A stretch of 64,000 bases of DNA from Plectrocnemia conspersa. Lineage: Eukaryota > Arthropoda > Insecta > Trichoptera > Polycentropodidae. The notes beneath the pieces were generated by a model. The model did no database searches. It was not told the origin of the DNA and saw only the letters and a program-made list of their open reading frames with translations. Shown here piece after piece: positions 39,981 through 52,032 of this stretch; within the stretch, counting starts at the first letter, position 1; the number at the start of each line of letters is the position of its first letter. Made by a program: the position numbers and the translations under genes. Location: NCBI GenBank assembly GCA_009617715.1, contig VTFK01000086.1, positions 861,475 through 925,474 on the forward strand, read 5' to 3'.

Positions 39981-41052
39981 ATGCTTGCACTAAACTCTCT
40001 GGAAGTTGTCCGAACCGAAGTTCAACTGAAGTCGGCCAAGGTCGCCGACTTCAGAGTAGCGGCCACACTGTCACAAATTTTATATGCTGTCCGAACGGCG
40101 TTCGTGAATGACGTCCGCACGACGGCTGTATATTTATGCGCGATCGAAAAATGTGTCGAATAATCGCAATTTTTAAATTGCCATATTATTAAAATTACGC
40201 TACTGATAATTATAAAAGTTTGTGTGTACAATATCAGTGAAAACTTTTCGGTCGTAAATATTCAATTTACGCAAAATCTTTGCCGGCTTTGCAAAATGCC
40301 ATAAGACATAAAAATGATACTTCAGAATACGAACACCACATCTGTGACTATCCTAGAATTTGTCGCCATCGATTCTAAACAAGAATTCGTTATGGTGTGA
40401 CATTTATATAAACCGATCTAGGAAAATACATAAGGATATTCGAAACGATTGTTTTTAACAAAATCAAGTACCACTAATTATTTTTTAATTATTTAATTTT
40501 ATATGAAAAAAAATATAATAACGATATCTGTTAAAAGAATATACTATAAAAAATATAATTAATCCCTTTTCGTGCCCTAAAATATTCAAAGTTGTCAGAG
40601 TCTGTTCAAGTCCTCGATAAGCATGTGGTATTATAAATTGACCACGTGACCACGATGCAGCGCTCGTCATGCGTGCTAACCATAGAACGCCTACGCGCAT
40701 ACTGAAATTGAACCGAGTTACTCGTTCTATCTCAGTTTGCGAAACACGATATCATTATCTCTCTCACTCTCGTAACTTAATACGCGAAAAAGCGACAGGG
40801 GAATTATCTCACCGCTCGCGCTCGAAAGAGCAGCTCCGACTTCGGTCCCTTTGACTCTGGTTCTTTTGCCGACAATGTTCGAAGTTGGTCAAGTCGACTG
40901 AATTACCACCACTTTACCTCCCGTTCTCAGTAGCCTCGGACAACTTCCGAGAGATTTTAGAGCGGGCAGAACCGAACTCGACCGAAGTAACCAACTATAT
41001 TCTTTGTCCTTGGCCAACCTTGGCCAACTTCCAGAGAGTGTAATGCAGGCAT
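39981..41052 (+). mobile_element. ~1.07-kb MITE with 28-bp terminal inverted repeats
   Basis: The left end (39981-40008) and the right end read inward (41025-41052) agree at 25 of 28 positions. Both start ATGCYTGCA and share ACTCTCTGGAAGTTG. The interior has no transposase. It contains a subterminal GAAGTCGGCCAAGG word near the left end and TTGGCCAA words near the right, a middle AT-rich part, and a GC-rich segment (40670-40860). Most of it aligns with 53241-54247. No target-site duplication is obvious, so the superfamily is unresolved. The frames inside (39981-40163, 40022-40231, 40485-40700 and 40669-40854) are artefacts. Confidence 0.85.
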
Positions 41053-41980
41053 AACGCTTTAACGCGGGAATGGTCGTTAAGGTTATGTTTCAAGAATTTT
41101 TAAAGCCATTGCCTGACTATGGACAAAACATTAAATGCTATTCACTTTCATCGTTAATATTCATATAACATCACAATAGTCTGAAAGACGTAGGTTTGAA
41201 TCAATATTGACAGAATTTTTTTTACTAAAAAAATTTTTTTTAGGGATTTTAATTAATGAATATTATATATAATAGTTTTTATTGCAAATAATCATCACAT
41301 ATAAGTTTATTTAGGTATGCATTTAACAAATATATTGTAGTTATAGTATAAAAGTTTTTTATAAAATGTGATAAATAATGAAAGAACTGACATTTGTATT
41401 GCATTTTTATTGGTGCTATTTATATAATCAAAATAATTATATTTTTTTACGAGCAAAATAATATTTTTGATTTTATAATATAAAAAATATTATTTGGTAA
41501 TAAATAATAAACAGTACCTAATAAATGCCTCACATTGATTTTATCTAATCACTTAAAATAAAATTTACATTAGTTCAATAATGAATTGTTATTATTATAA
41601 GCACATAGCACAAAGCAGAAGCGCTGTAACAAAAAGGCGCAGCGACAAAATAGCGCAAGATAAAACGGCGCAACGACAAAACAGCTTTGGATACTGCACA
41701 ACGATCGTTGTTCGTCATTATATAAAATAAATGCTAACAAAGATCGCTGTTAGCGTAATGATTCTCGAAAAAATGAATTATTAAAAAATACAAGGATGAT
41801 CCTATTAACGCAGACAAAGCTATGAGAATAGCAAATTTACAGTCTGCTGGGTTGCCGTCATACAAATATTTTTACTGATATTTTACCACAGCTGCGCAAT
41901 TCTATAGAATGCAACTTTGCGTTGCTATAATAGCAATATTCAAACGATTCTAGTGTCCAAGATTCCATATCGTGCCATAC
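41053..41980. other. AT-rich non-coding DNA
   Basis: Low-complexity sequence apart from the short tandem repeat at 41620-41684. Confidence 0.4.
41620..41684 (+). repeat. four ~16-bp tandem units
   Basis: Four imperfect units of the form RGCGCARCGACAAAAY follow one another: AGCGCTGTAACAAAA, AGGCGCAGCGACAAAAT, AGCGCAAGATAAAAC and GGCGCAACGACAAAAC. It is GC-rich against an AT-rich background. Confidence 0.75.
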
Positions 41981-42380
41981 GCTATTGAATGCAGAACAGC
42001 ATGGTGCATAAAATAGATAAAATATCCGAAGACATCACAGAAAAGCTGGCTGGTGCTAGGATCGAACGAAGCGGACATAAATTGGTACGTTTTAGATCCT
42101 CGACAATGAATTCGCGCCTCGCGTCCTAGTTTCCAATTTTGCTAAGGTGCTTTGGCGCTGTGTTTATGTAAATTTTACGGGCGGGAATTCGGCGACAAAA
42201 CACCCACTGATACATGTGCATTTTCAGGAAATGAAAAACCTGAAATAGTGGCCCCATAACGGACGCGGACGCGGATATATTTCATTTTTTCGCCGCCCAC
42301 CGGGAGCTTCCTGAGAGATTGCCATGCAAAGTGTGCGAAATTATACACACCTCGTTCACTTTCGCTGCTAGCGAATAAAA
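41981..42380. other. GC-richer non-coding island
   Basis: High-complexity sequence with no long frame in any reading. It is a candidate conserved block, with no direct functional evidence. Confidence 0.3.
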
Positions 42381-43199
42381 AATATACATTTTATATCAAG
42401 TAGAATAATAATCTCGTATTTAGATGAAGTCATGTATGTACATATGTCGGTATTTTGTATTTTTTTCGTAAAAGTATCATGTCTACTTCTTTTGAATATT
42501 GGGTGTGTGTAAATCGTGGCAGGGGTGACATTATCTACAAGGGTGCAGTCTATGGTGACCCTTTTTTGTGACGCCCCACAGTAGTTTAAAATGATTATCT
42601 ACGAGAACACGTGTAATAACTTAAAAACTACTAATAAGTATGAAGGTGATGAAAAAAAAATATTTTTAGTTATCAATTGCGAGCAGATAAATCAACGATA
42701 AAAAAATTACGCTAACGCATACCAAAATCAACAGTAAAAATTTAACTAACAAATTCACAACTTTTTATCGGTTGGTGTATGAAGTTATTTTCCGCCAGCC
42801 AACATTTTAATTTATTCATTTTATAAAACGTTAATTTTATAAAAAAAATATTATATACAATACATGTTACATGTTGATCAAAAATTATGCACAAAAATAA
42901 GCAATAGTTGCATTTCACGAAAAAATAAGCAATTATTTATAAATATATTTTTTAGAAAAAAATATAACCCTACCAACAAAAAAAAATTGGAGAACAATTA
43001 TTGGAAGATTCTGTTTTTGGACAAAGTGATAACGAATCGAAAGATATGAGACTACACCAAATTTAAACATAATAGGTGTAGACCGCTTGTATACAAAAAC
43101 TATTCTAGCAGACAATACATGATATTGAAATTAATGGATATAAGTGGCAGCGAAGAAATTTTGAAAATCCAAATATAACATGAACTGATATATTGATAT
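42381..43199. other. AT-rich non-coding DNA
   Basis: May include the undetectable N-terminal part of the piggyBac fossil that follows. The frame at 42864-43049 is Lys/Asn-rich and not recognisable. Confidence 0.35.
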
Positions 43200-44639
43200 A
43201 TTGGATCCAATAAAATTATTTTAATAAATACATAAACGAAGAAAATTTTTAAATACAGCAAAATATATTCAGAAAAATTGTTATAATTTTAAAATTGCAA
43301 GTAAGAATAAAATAAAATTAATTTTTGGATCATAAAAAACAATAGGAACTTTAAAATTGTTTTCAGTACGTATTTTCTGGGATAGATATCTTGGAATGAA
43401 TTTATTTATTGATACAATTTTAATAAATAGATTTTTTTAATTAATGAGCTATTTATGTCTAATAAATAATTTTAAAAATACCCGCAACAAATAATAATGA
43501 ACTTTAAGGAGTTAGCATCATATTAAACTTTTGTATTGATGACAACTGCCTTTTAGAAAGCAGTTGTCAACAAAGCAGTAAGTAAAGGGAAAACCTATAT
43601 AGTGAGATAATAATTTTAGGAAACTAACAATGTTATAAATTAAGATAATAACCTAGGTTATACACTTAATATTATAAATAAATAATGAATCACATATAAA
43701 AAGTATGATAAATTAATAACAAATAGAGAACTTGATATTAAAAAAATAATTTAAGAAAAATTGCACTGTGTTTGTGCTAACAATTTTTATAATAGCGTTT
43801 TACTCGCAAGAGATTTTTTTTTACTGAAAACATGACTTTGTGGAATAATTCAGAAAAATATAAAATTAATTCATCTAAAATTCATGAAAGATATAAAATT
43901 AAAACCCCAAAAGATAAAACATGGCAAAAAATGTAGAATGCTTAATCAAACTTTAGAATGATATCTACTTTTCAAAACTGCCATATGATAGACACTGGAA
44001 GAACAAAATGACCGTCTTTCCAATATAAATATAATAGACTATACTAAATATTTGAAAATTATTGATCGCATCGATCAATACCTACACCTAATTTGCATTA
44101 ACATAGTCACTTTTAGAGCTATCCATTTCATCATAATTCATAATTTAGAAAGAGATGTCATGTTTGGGTTTACGCCCCTACTATTAGAACTAAGATATAT
44201 CTTTTTAAAAAATATATATCAAATACGCGCTTCACTAATAAATAAGGCTATTACAATAATCTTAAATAATCCGTTGACTATTTAAAAAAATTGTAAAAAA
44301 AAATAAGCAACAACTGACTTACCGGTGAGTCGCCGTCATTCAGGTGGTTAAGGATTTTCTTTTGAATAAGGCACAAGGATGGATGCAGGAAGATATTTCA
44401 CCGGTTACTACCACAACTCGCAAAGCCCGTGCCATCGATCCACCAAAAATGCTTTCGGAAAAGCTAAAAATTTATTAATCCATTAAAATAAAAGAGGAGA
44501 GTAATATATGAAAAGAAAATGTCGTTTTGGTTCTACATATGAAATAAGGAAAGATTCTGCACACATGTGTAAAAGTTGTAAAATGATTCTTCATATCGAC
44601 AAATGTTTAATACGTATCACTCGAAAAAAGTGTAAATAA
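43200..44639 (+). pseudogene. piggyBac transposase fossil
   Basis: Ordered motifs of a piggyBac (DDE_Tnp_1_7) transposase appear in mixed frames. DPIKLF lies near 43207 (family PIE.F..F). SVRIFWDRYLGMNLF and ILINRFF with SYLCLINN lie at 43363-43470 (family ..YW....L..P.......NRF..I...LHF.NN). NNFYNSVLLARDF with LCGII lies at about 43778-43850 (family DNFYTS..L......Y.CGT), where the first Asp has become Asn. IIDYTKYLKIIDRIDQYLHL lies at about 44032 (family VVDYNK.MGGVDR.DQ). Last is a 43-codon open piece, 44508-44639, with CRFG, CKSC and a later Cys, which is the C-terminal cysteine-rich domain. Many stops and frameshifts make it inactive. No terminal repeats were found. Confidence 0.88.
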
Positions 44640-47147
44640 TAAATATAAATAAGGTAAAGTGTAGTATATAAGTATATTTATAAAGATAAATTTGGTGGGT
44701 ACAAATTATATTATTTTATAAATTGCTTATACAAAGATTTATGAAAACATTTAAACATACATATTATTAAATCATTTAGTACTGGTTTATAACCATTGCA
44801 ACCATTTTAAATTTACATGAAATATTAGGAATGAAAAAAATAATATTAATTTGTTTATAATTTTCTTTCTAAAAATAAAAATAGAAAAATATGTACCAAA
44901 AAAAATAAAAAAATTTTCACTTACAAAAAAAAAGTCTTGTTTGTAACATTACATAAAGTATTTCAGAAGAAAATATCAAAATAAAAATAATCTCTAAAAT
45001 TTTCACATTATTTAGTTTAGAATTGTATTTAATTAATACATTAATAAATTATTTGTGTTACTAATCTTAGGCTCTGTAGAATTTCCATAGTTATGATAAC
45101 ATTTGCAGGACAAATTTATTTACCAATACATATCTGGCGCCAATTAAATACTGTTTTTTTAAACTATTACATAAGCCTTGAATAATTTATTATCGTATAC
45201 ATCCGGTGGAGCGATTTACCATTTCCATATTTGATGAGAAATTAAATAATGTGATTTATTGAAATCGGAATGGTGAAGTTTTATTTACATCATAAATATC
45301 GGCGCCCAGTTTTTTTTTGCAAACATACATACATACATTTAGAATTCATCTGAGTATTTGCATAATTTACCTTATCTTGTTACATCGCCGTGTAACGGCA
45401 GAAAATGCGAAAACTCCCACGAACGCTGAGCGATAGCGAGATGAAATATTGTCTAGCCTGCTTTTTTGTGTAATTTAGAAACTTTTGCTACAATGCAATC
45501 TTCCTAAACAATCTATATTTTTGTACGAACAAAAAAAATGAAGGTGTATATCATAAAGATTGTAAGATTAAAATAATTTATATTATTTGATTTTTTAGGA
45601 ATAAAAATAAAATAATACAATGATGTTTTTCTTTTGACTTGGTCTTGAAGATTTTGCTCTTAATGTATTTAAAACTATACTATGATATTACATATATTTA
45701 CAGACTTAAAACTATCAACTATAGCAATTAATGTAATGCAATAAAAAGGTTGGGTCATGTTGAATGTTAAGATTATATTTTAGTAAAAATTAGATATTGC
45801 CAATATTATTATTACCTGACTATGTAGTATTATTAAAACAGTCGTAAAGTTTGCATCATATAACAACGGCTTTTAAAACAAGTCACCGAGAGAGTGCGCT
45901 TAAGATTTGAGAAGCACGAACAATCCAACACCACCTAAAATATTTTTCATTGATTACAATACAATTTGTTATTTATTAATTAAATATCTATATCATGAAT
46001 TGCTAACCCAAAATCTATGCTTATCTAATATTTTTTTACCTTAAGCAAATGATTTTTTATCGATATATAACATAATAACATTTGATTAAGAACTAAAAAT
46101 CCTATCCAAATAGTTTTGAATCTCATTAAATATATTTTAAAAACACCACCATAATTGATTTGGGATATAAGTTGCTGACTAAAACCCGTATTTATATTTA
46201 TGCCATGCCATATAATTTTGAACGATCATCACAAATAAGGTTTTCTTAGATTATTAATATATTTTATATAAGCGTGATATTTTGAGGCATTGCAAATTTT
46301 CTATTTTTTTTGTCTGCGTGACACATGATAGCCGCTATATTTGCATATTAAACAAAAACATTTATATCAATTTCTGTTATAAAATTATATTTAGGTTAAG
46401 AAGAAAAATATAAATGAAACAGAAAGCATTTAACTATATATTGTAGTAATATTTTCGTTCAACTACCAAATATATATTTTAACAAAAAAATATGAAAAAA
46501 TGATATAAAACATGCTATGTTATAATATTATAAATATCTATAAACGATAAGAATTGAGGGTTGATGAAGATATTTAAAAAGAAGTTGTTGCAGAAATGTG
46601 AAACATTTAATGTAAAATTAATTAAAATAATAATTCAATAAATTAAGTGTTACATAAGTAAAGCTTTAATTTAAATTATTTCAGGGAATGAATAGAAAGC
46701 TAATAAAGATATTATAATAAATATTTCATAAGCTCTCACTCCAGAAACATTGTTATTAAAGCACTAAGTCGCAAAGATGCGACGATGAAACTCTTGTTAA
46801 AATAATTGGCAACTTTTTAATAAAATATATAAACGTTATAAATATTCTTTAATCGGCACAAATGTTCGAAGGCTTAAAATTAAATTAAATACTGTAAAAT
46901 AAAATATTCAGACATTTTATTATATATGATTCTTAAATGGTTAATATATTAACTTTTATTAAGCAAAGAATTGATGATACAAATTTTAAAACTGTTATTA
47001 GTTATATATTAATGAGAAATTAAATTTTAAAAATTTCAAATTCAGTTTTGAAGAAAATGGTATTAATACAATTTAGTTTAAACGAAGAATTTCAGGTAAA
47101 TAAATTTAATTAAAAATGTTTTAATAATTCATATTATAAAGACACGG
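44640..47147. other. AT-rich non-coding DNA
   Basis: Mostly low complexity. About 45050-45480 is somewhat more complex, with a short CATA tract at about 45324. No gene recognised. Confidence 0.45.
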
Positions 47148-47210
47148 TGAGTCAGTGAGATGACTCATTAATCGAAAGAGACGGGTCATAAATGGAATTT
47201 TTTTGAGTCA
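47148..47210. promoter_or_regulatory. cluster of three AP-1-type sites
   Basis: Three TGA(C/G)TCA heptamers occur within 63 bp: TGAGTCA at 47148-47154, TGACTCA at 47161-47167 and TGAGTCA at 47204-47210. The first two form a near-symmetric pair. This is the consensus of Jun/Fos-type bZIP dimers. Function is inferred from clustering only. Confidence 0.4.
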
Positions 47211-48617
47211 TTAAAATCGATTTTTTTATTGTAGTTATGATTTTGATTTGATTGTATTTTTTTGTAGTTAATATAAATAATAAATACATATTACAAAAAA
47301 TATGCTGTATATTTTTTTTCTAAATTAATATTTTGCTGTAGATAGAAATATTTATTTTAAATATTTTTACGCTATGATTTTACGAATAAGCAAATAAATC
47401 ATATTTTTTATCTTGCTTCCCGGGACTTAAGAATCACTACTTTGCTAAGTACTTATACTATATAACTATATTAGAAACACCAATAATCGTTGCGAGTAAA
47501 TTTGCCCCATACAACTAATTGTGCGTTTCTTGAACTTTCTAAACAACAAAGTTTTTCATTCGTCAGCATAAACAAACGATATTGCCGATATTGCGTGTTT
47601 AATAAATAATAAACATAAATACCGTTAACAAAGACATGGTGTATATTTCCACCAAGAAGGTCCAAAACGAAGTATATCTTAATATTCCATGGAATGACGA
47701 CTTACTGCACTTGCCAAATACAAGGATGATTTCTGCAAATAGTTATAATGAGCTATGCCAGGAATACAAATGAATTGATTTTATATTTATTAAGAAGATT
47801 AGTATTTCGTATAAAAACAAACCGTTATGCGTAACTAAGCAGCATCAATAAACAATCCGTTAGTGAAAAAATAAACAGAAGAACAATGAACATATAAAAT
47901 TTTCAATTTAATTTTTTATCATGAATAAGGTGCGAATAATAATTAATAACTATTTATTATAAATAAATATAATACATATTATATGTATAAATTTCAATAT
48001 TGTTACTTATGTATGTGTAATAATATTTATTGTTATAAATGTGCATGTTATTGTACTAGTTCGAACGCAGAGCTCTATATGACTACACGGGTCCCCAGGT
48101 TGCAAATGGAGAAATATTCTCAGGAGTCAGTTCTAAAGGTGACGCTATAGCTGACAGGGACAAGAAGCGCCGAAACTGAAAAGTACGTAACAAAGATTTT
48201 TTTATAAAATGTAACATTGCTATGGTGATTTTGAAACATATAAATTGCCATTAATCCATTTCAATTTTGTCTATTGAAATTAATGACATTTTAAATAATT
48301 TTAATAAGGAAAATTGATTTAACATACGAGTAATTTAAGTTACGAGCTCCGTAACGTAAGTTAAGACGCAACTGTAAATTTATTTTTGCACAAATTATAA
48401 TATTTTATGGGTTTAAGAACTTTTGGGTTTTAGGATATTTTATATAAAATTTTATGAAAAAAAAAAAAATTTCACTACCATAAAAAGCTACACAACAATA
48501 AAACATTAAAAGTCGATGAAATTAATTTATATGTTTATTAGATACTGAGAGTCATAGCATTTTTATTTAAAATAATTGACAAAATTTTCATTTAAATTCC
48601 TAATTTTTCGGATCTTA
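47211..48617. other. AT-rich non-coding DNA
   Basis: Contains a minus-strand frame (47471-47665, with LLGGNIHHVFVNGIYVYYLL) of uncertain nature, and a small GC-richer segment at about 48060-48190. Nothing further is supportable. Confidence 0.35.
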
Positions 48618-48621
48618 TTAA

Positions 48622-49121
48622 CCTTTTGAGTAGTATCGCCGTACATGTACGGTGGTTGATCTTTGGCTGTTTTGCGATACCCTATGTTATTATATATGGA
48701 CATATATGACTAAATAAATAATAAATTATATACATTAGAATTTCTTCTTAATTTGATTTTATGTAAATTATATTTATATAAAATAAAAAGAATGAAATAA
48801 ATTAACACAATAAAAAAAAAATTATAAAAAAATATTAAGAGGCTCTAAGTTGATACAATTTTTTTTACAAAAGTTGAATAATATATAAAAATTATATTAA
48901 ATAAATTACTAAAATTAAATAATAGAAAAGTGTTAAAATATATTATTAAAATATACTAATCCAAAAAAGTAATAAAATAAATCAAAACAATAAAATGTTA
49001 AAAATCACTGTTTTTTTTTATATATTATATAACTATAAATGCAATAAAGAATATTAAAAAATAAATAAAGGTGTATACTAACAAATTAACAAATGTTTAT
49101 TTTGATTCACTACTCAAAGGG
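48622..49121 (+). mobile_element. piggyBac-type MITE, copy 2
   Basis: A 500-bp element between TTAA at 48618-48621 and TTAA at 49122-49125. The left end CCTTTTGAGTAGT and the right end read inward, CCCTTTGAGTAGT, match at 12 of 13. The subterminal GTACATGTAC palindrome sits at 48641-48650. It aligns along its length with copy 1 (17298-17758), including a TTTTGCGRTACC word and a GAGGCTCTAAG or GAAGCCTCTG block, but is clearly diverged. It is non-coding. Confidence 0.9.
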
Positions 49122-49251
49122 TTAAATACCACAGAACAATGAAATGCGATTTTTATTAATGACTGGCACATAAATTATGACATTTATATATTATAAAAAT
49201 TGAATTTAAAATTGACATTCTGTACAATACGGTAATTCGTAACGACCTTAT

Positions 49252-49756
49252 CCCTTTGAGTAGTGAGTTAATTTATACACATTTTTAATTTGTTAATATA
49301 CAGCTGGGAGTGATTTAATTTTACGTATTTTTCTAATATTATTTCTGTTGTTATTTTATTATTATTATTATTTTATATTGCATTTATACTAAATTATAGA
49401 AAAAAAACAGTAATTCGCAATATTTAATTGTTTTGATTTATCTTACTACTTTGTTATTAAATTTCGTTTATTTATTTACAATCTATTTTTATATACTATT
49501 TGGGCTATGTGTATTTATTTGTTAATTCAGAGGCTTTCAATATTTTTTATAAAATTATTATAAAATATTTTTTTGCACGTTTATTTATTTTGCTATTATT
49601 ATTTATAAAAATCATTTACAATAAATAAAATTACAAAAAATATGGTATAATGATTTTTATTTATTCAGTTATATATGTAAATATATAACTATTTAGGGTA
49701 CTTCAAAACAGTAAAAGTTCGACCACCGTACATGTACGGCGATAACGCTTAAAGTG
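49252..49756 (-). mobile_element. piggyBac-type MITE, copy 3, inverted
   Basis: A 505-bp element in the opposite orientation to copy 2, with its palindrome end at 49724-49741. Ends read inward are CCCTTTGAGTAGT and CACTTTAAG. The duplication is TTAT on both sides (49248-49251 and 49757-49760), not TTAA. Only 130 bp separates it from copy 2, so the pair forms an inverted repeat with arms of about 0.5 kb. Confidence 0.88.
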
Positions 49757-49760
49757 TTAT

Positions 49761-50559
49761 ATTATCTGGAACCCAAGTATAGAAAAATATTGAAGGGAAT
49801 TTAGGTTATCTTTATTAAGGGAATACAAGTTTTATCCATATTTGTTTTTTTGTGTCATTTTGTTATGAGCGTTGGGATACAAATTATTGTATTCCGCTAA
49901 CTCAAAAAAAAAACACTTTTTAAATGCGCTAAAGAGCGGTGTCGAAAATCTGTCGATGCTTAGCGACTTTCAGATGTGAAACTTAAAGCTCTTTATAAAG
50001 TCGCGATTGCATCCCTTATTCTTACGCATCGCGGCCAGGACGTCAACACTCGAGAACGCTCTTTTTAAAAGAGCCACTGAGCTTTTCTATGAGCTTGCTA
50101 AACACAATGATGTTTTCGGGTATAGCTATAAGGAGCAAAAAAAATAAAGCGCGCGTATATTTTGAATATGTACCTTATATTTTTAAATAATCAATAGTTT
50201 TATTATTGTTTGTATAATAGACTATTTATATTGTTCTGAATTTTATTAAAAAAAAAAATTTACAAAGAGTGGCTCAAAATGACATAATTCGACATTAAAA
50301 AAATACTGCTTTTCTCGCGGTTATTTTTATGTTACCTATTTGTACTGGCAGATAAAGATAAACATTTCGAAAAGTAAAAAAGAAACGCAAGGGAATTTTC
50401 ATTAAAAAATAAATATTTTTATTTTATTATATATAAATATAAATATATTATTATTTGTATCTTTGGAAATACAACTCTTACACATCTGCTAAGCGATCGT
50501 ATTGGACAATATTTATGAATTTATTTTTGAAGCGTGTATTTGCGACAATCGTCCCTATT
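49761..50559. other. non-coding DNA
   Basis: Moderately AT-rich, with a more complex stretch at about 49900-50130. No gene recognised. Confidence 0.4.
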
Positions 50560-50920
50560 CTATCTTATACATACACTAACTATAAAATGATATATTTGAG
50601 GCCGCTGGAAAAAAGCCAAAAGAGAGGCATTGTTCTGCATCCATCCACCCACACCAAAAGTTGTGGGGGTGAGTTTTTCGCAAAATTATGAAATCGCTGA
50701 CTACGCACCAGAACTTTTCCGGCCGTTACCCTGAAGCGATTTAAAGTTTACACAGAATCGGATCTGACACAAACAATAGAGGTCCTTCTTCTTCCCCGAG
50801 GAGGGCAAAAATTAATTAATTATCAAAAGCACGATCACTATCGTGCGCAATCTAACAAAGTGGAAAGCAAATTAGCGGCAAGGGCGAAACTTTACCGACT
50901 GCGAATGCTTATTTCCATTT
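50560..50920. other. GC-richer non-coding island
   Basis: High-complexity sequence without a convincing exon. A hairpin of GCACGAT and ATCGTGC around a 4-base loop lies at about 50830-50847. A CAACAAT-type Sox word is not present, but AAACAATAGAG at about 50772 is Sox/TCF-like. Regulatory function is only a possibility. Confidence 0.3.
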
Positions 50921-51308
50921 CACTTTCAAATTTTAAACGTCCATTATCTGATGATACTTTAATTTTAAAATTATTAGGTCACTGCATAAGACCCTTACAA
51001 TTTCTACAAAATTAATTTATCTTGTAACGGGACACTCTAGAATATTAATGAATAATTTGATTTTCGCGAAAACCACTCAACGTCTTTCAGTTGATTTCAA
51101 TTATCACTTTTAAATGTTTATGCTATTGTTGTAACAGTCATGTTTTATATACGTTAGTTGTGCAAAAAGTTATTAAGCTCTTACTAGACTCAACATTGCT
51201 TTTAAAGTTAAATAAATAAATATCATAATTTATTCATATACAAAATTCACAAATTAATTAAATACTAATTGTATTTGACAGATCTGATATGGACGTAACA
51301 TTTTTTTG
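50921..51308. other. AT-rich non-coding DNA
   Basis: I see nothing supportable. Confidence 0.45.
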
Positions 51309-52032
51309 ACGCTAGTACTCTGCTTCAAAATGTATATGAAACTCAATTTGACAGTTGCGAAACGTTCATTTGCTGTTCAAACCCAAACCTAACTTTAAAC
51401 TTTTAAAGTAACCAAAGAACTTTTATTAGGTAAAGTCTAAAATACAAACTAATCGAACTCATATCTCAGGGGAAAATAAGCGGAAGAATAAGTACAGACA
51501 GAAATCGTATCTCACATATTACTTTACAGTTTGTTTTCATCTCGATAATAAAAAATATGATAGCTATCCTTACCGCTATTATTATGGACTTCTTATATAA
51601 GAGGGTTAATCAAAGTATTTTCAAACTGAATTTTATAAATAATAAAATCGTGCGACGGCGACGGCACGATTTTATTGCTTTTGGCGTAGATTTTTGAGTT
51701 TTGAAAAGGAATAATTGTTTTTTGCACTCTCCTATTGGTCAAAATTTGGTTTATATGTTCTTTATTTGCTCTCATAATATTGTTACATAAAGTCTTAATA
51801 TAAACGCTTGAGCGTTTTCACAGCGATGGCATGATTTAATTGCTTTTGACATGGACTGGAAAATCACTATATGGCAACACTGAGCAGCAAATAAAACATG
51901 ACTTATTATTAGGTTAATATTATAAGTAGATATTTTAAATATTTTTAAAGCTTAAATAAACCATTTCGCATAAAATATGGTTTCAGAAAATAGGTCGCAA
52001 CGGTGGCTAATTTTTGTATTTATTTATAGCAT
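51309..52032 (+). mobile_element. fold-back element, fullest copy
   Basis: About 724 bp that align first with the 5'-side copy at 20820-21427 (CAATTTGACAGTTGCGAAAC onward) and then with the 3'-side copy at 22366-22885 (to the TATTTATTTATAGCA end). It therefore defines the family extent. Its central palindrome is eroded: the left arm is largely deleted and GCGACGGCGACGGC remains near 51650. No coding sequence. The ends show only a very short inverted match (TGCTA or CGCTA), and no target duplication is clear. Confidence 0.78.

Noticed and set aside
43200..44639. Intact piggyBac gene
   Set aside because: Motifs are in different frames with several stops, and the first catalytic Asp region reads Asn.
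47471..47665. Minus-strand frame with HHVFVNGIYVYYLL, vaguely like a piggyBac DNFYTS block
   Set aside because: The flanking residues do not follow the family order and no second motif is present.
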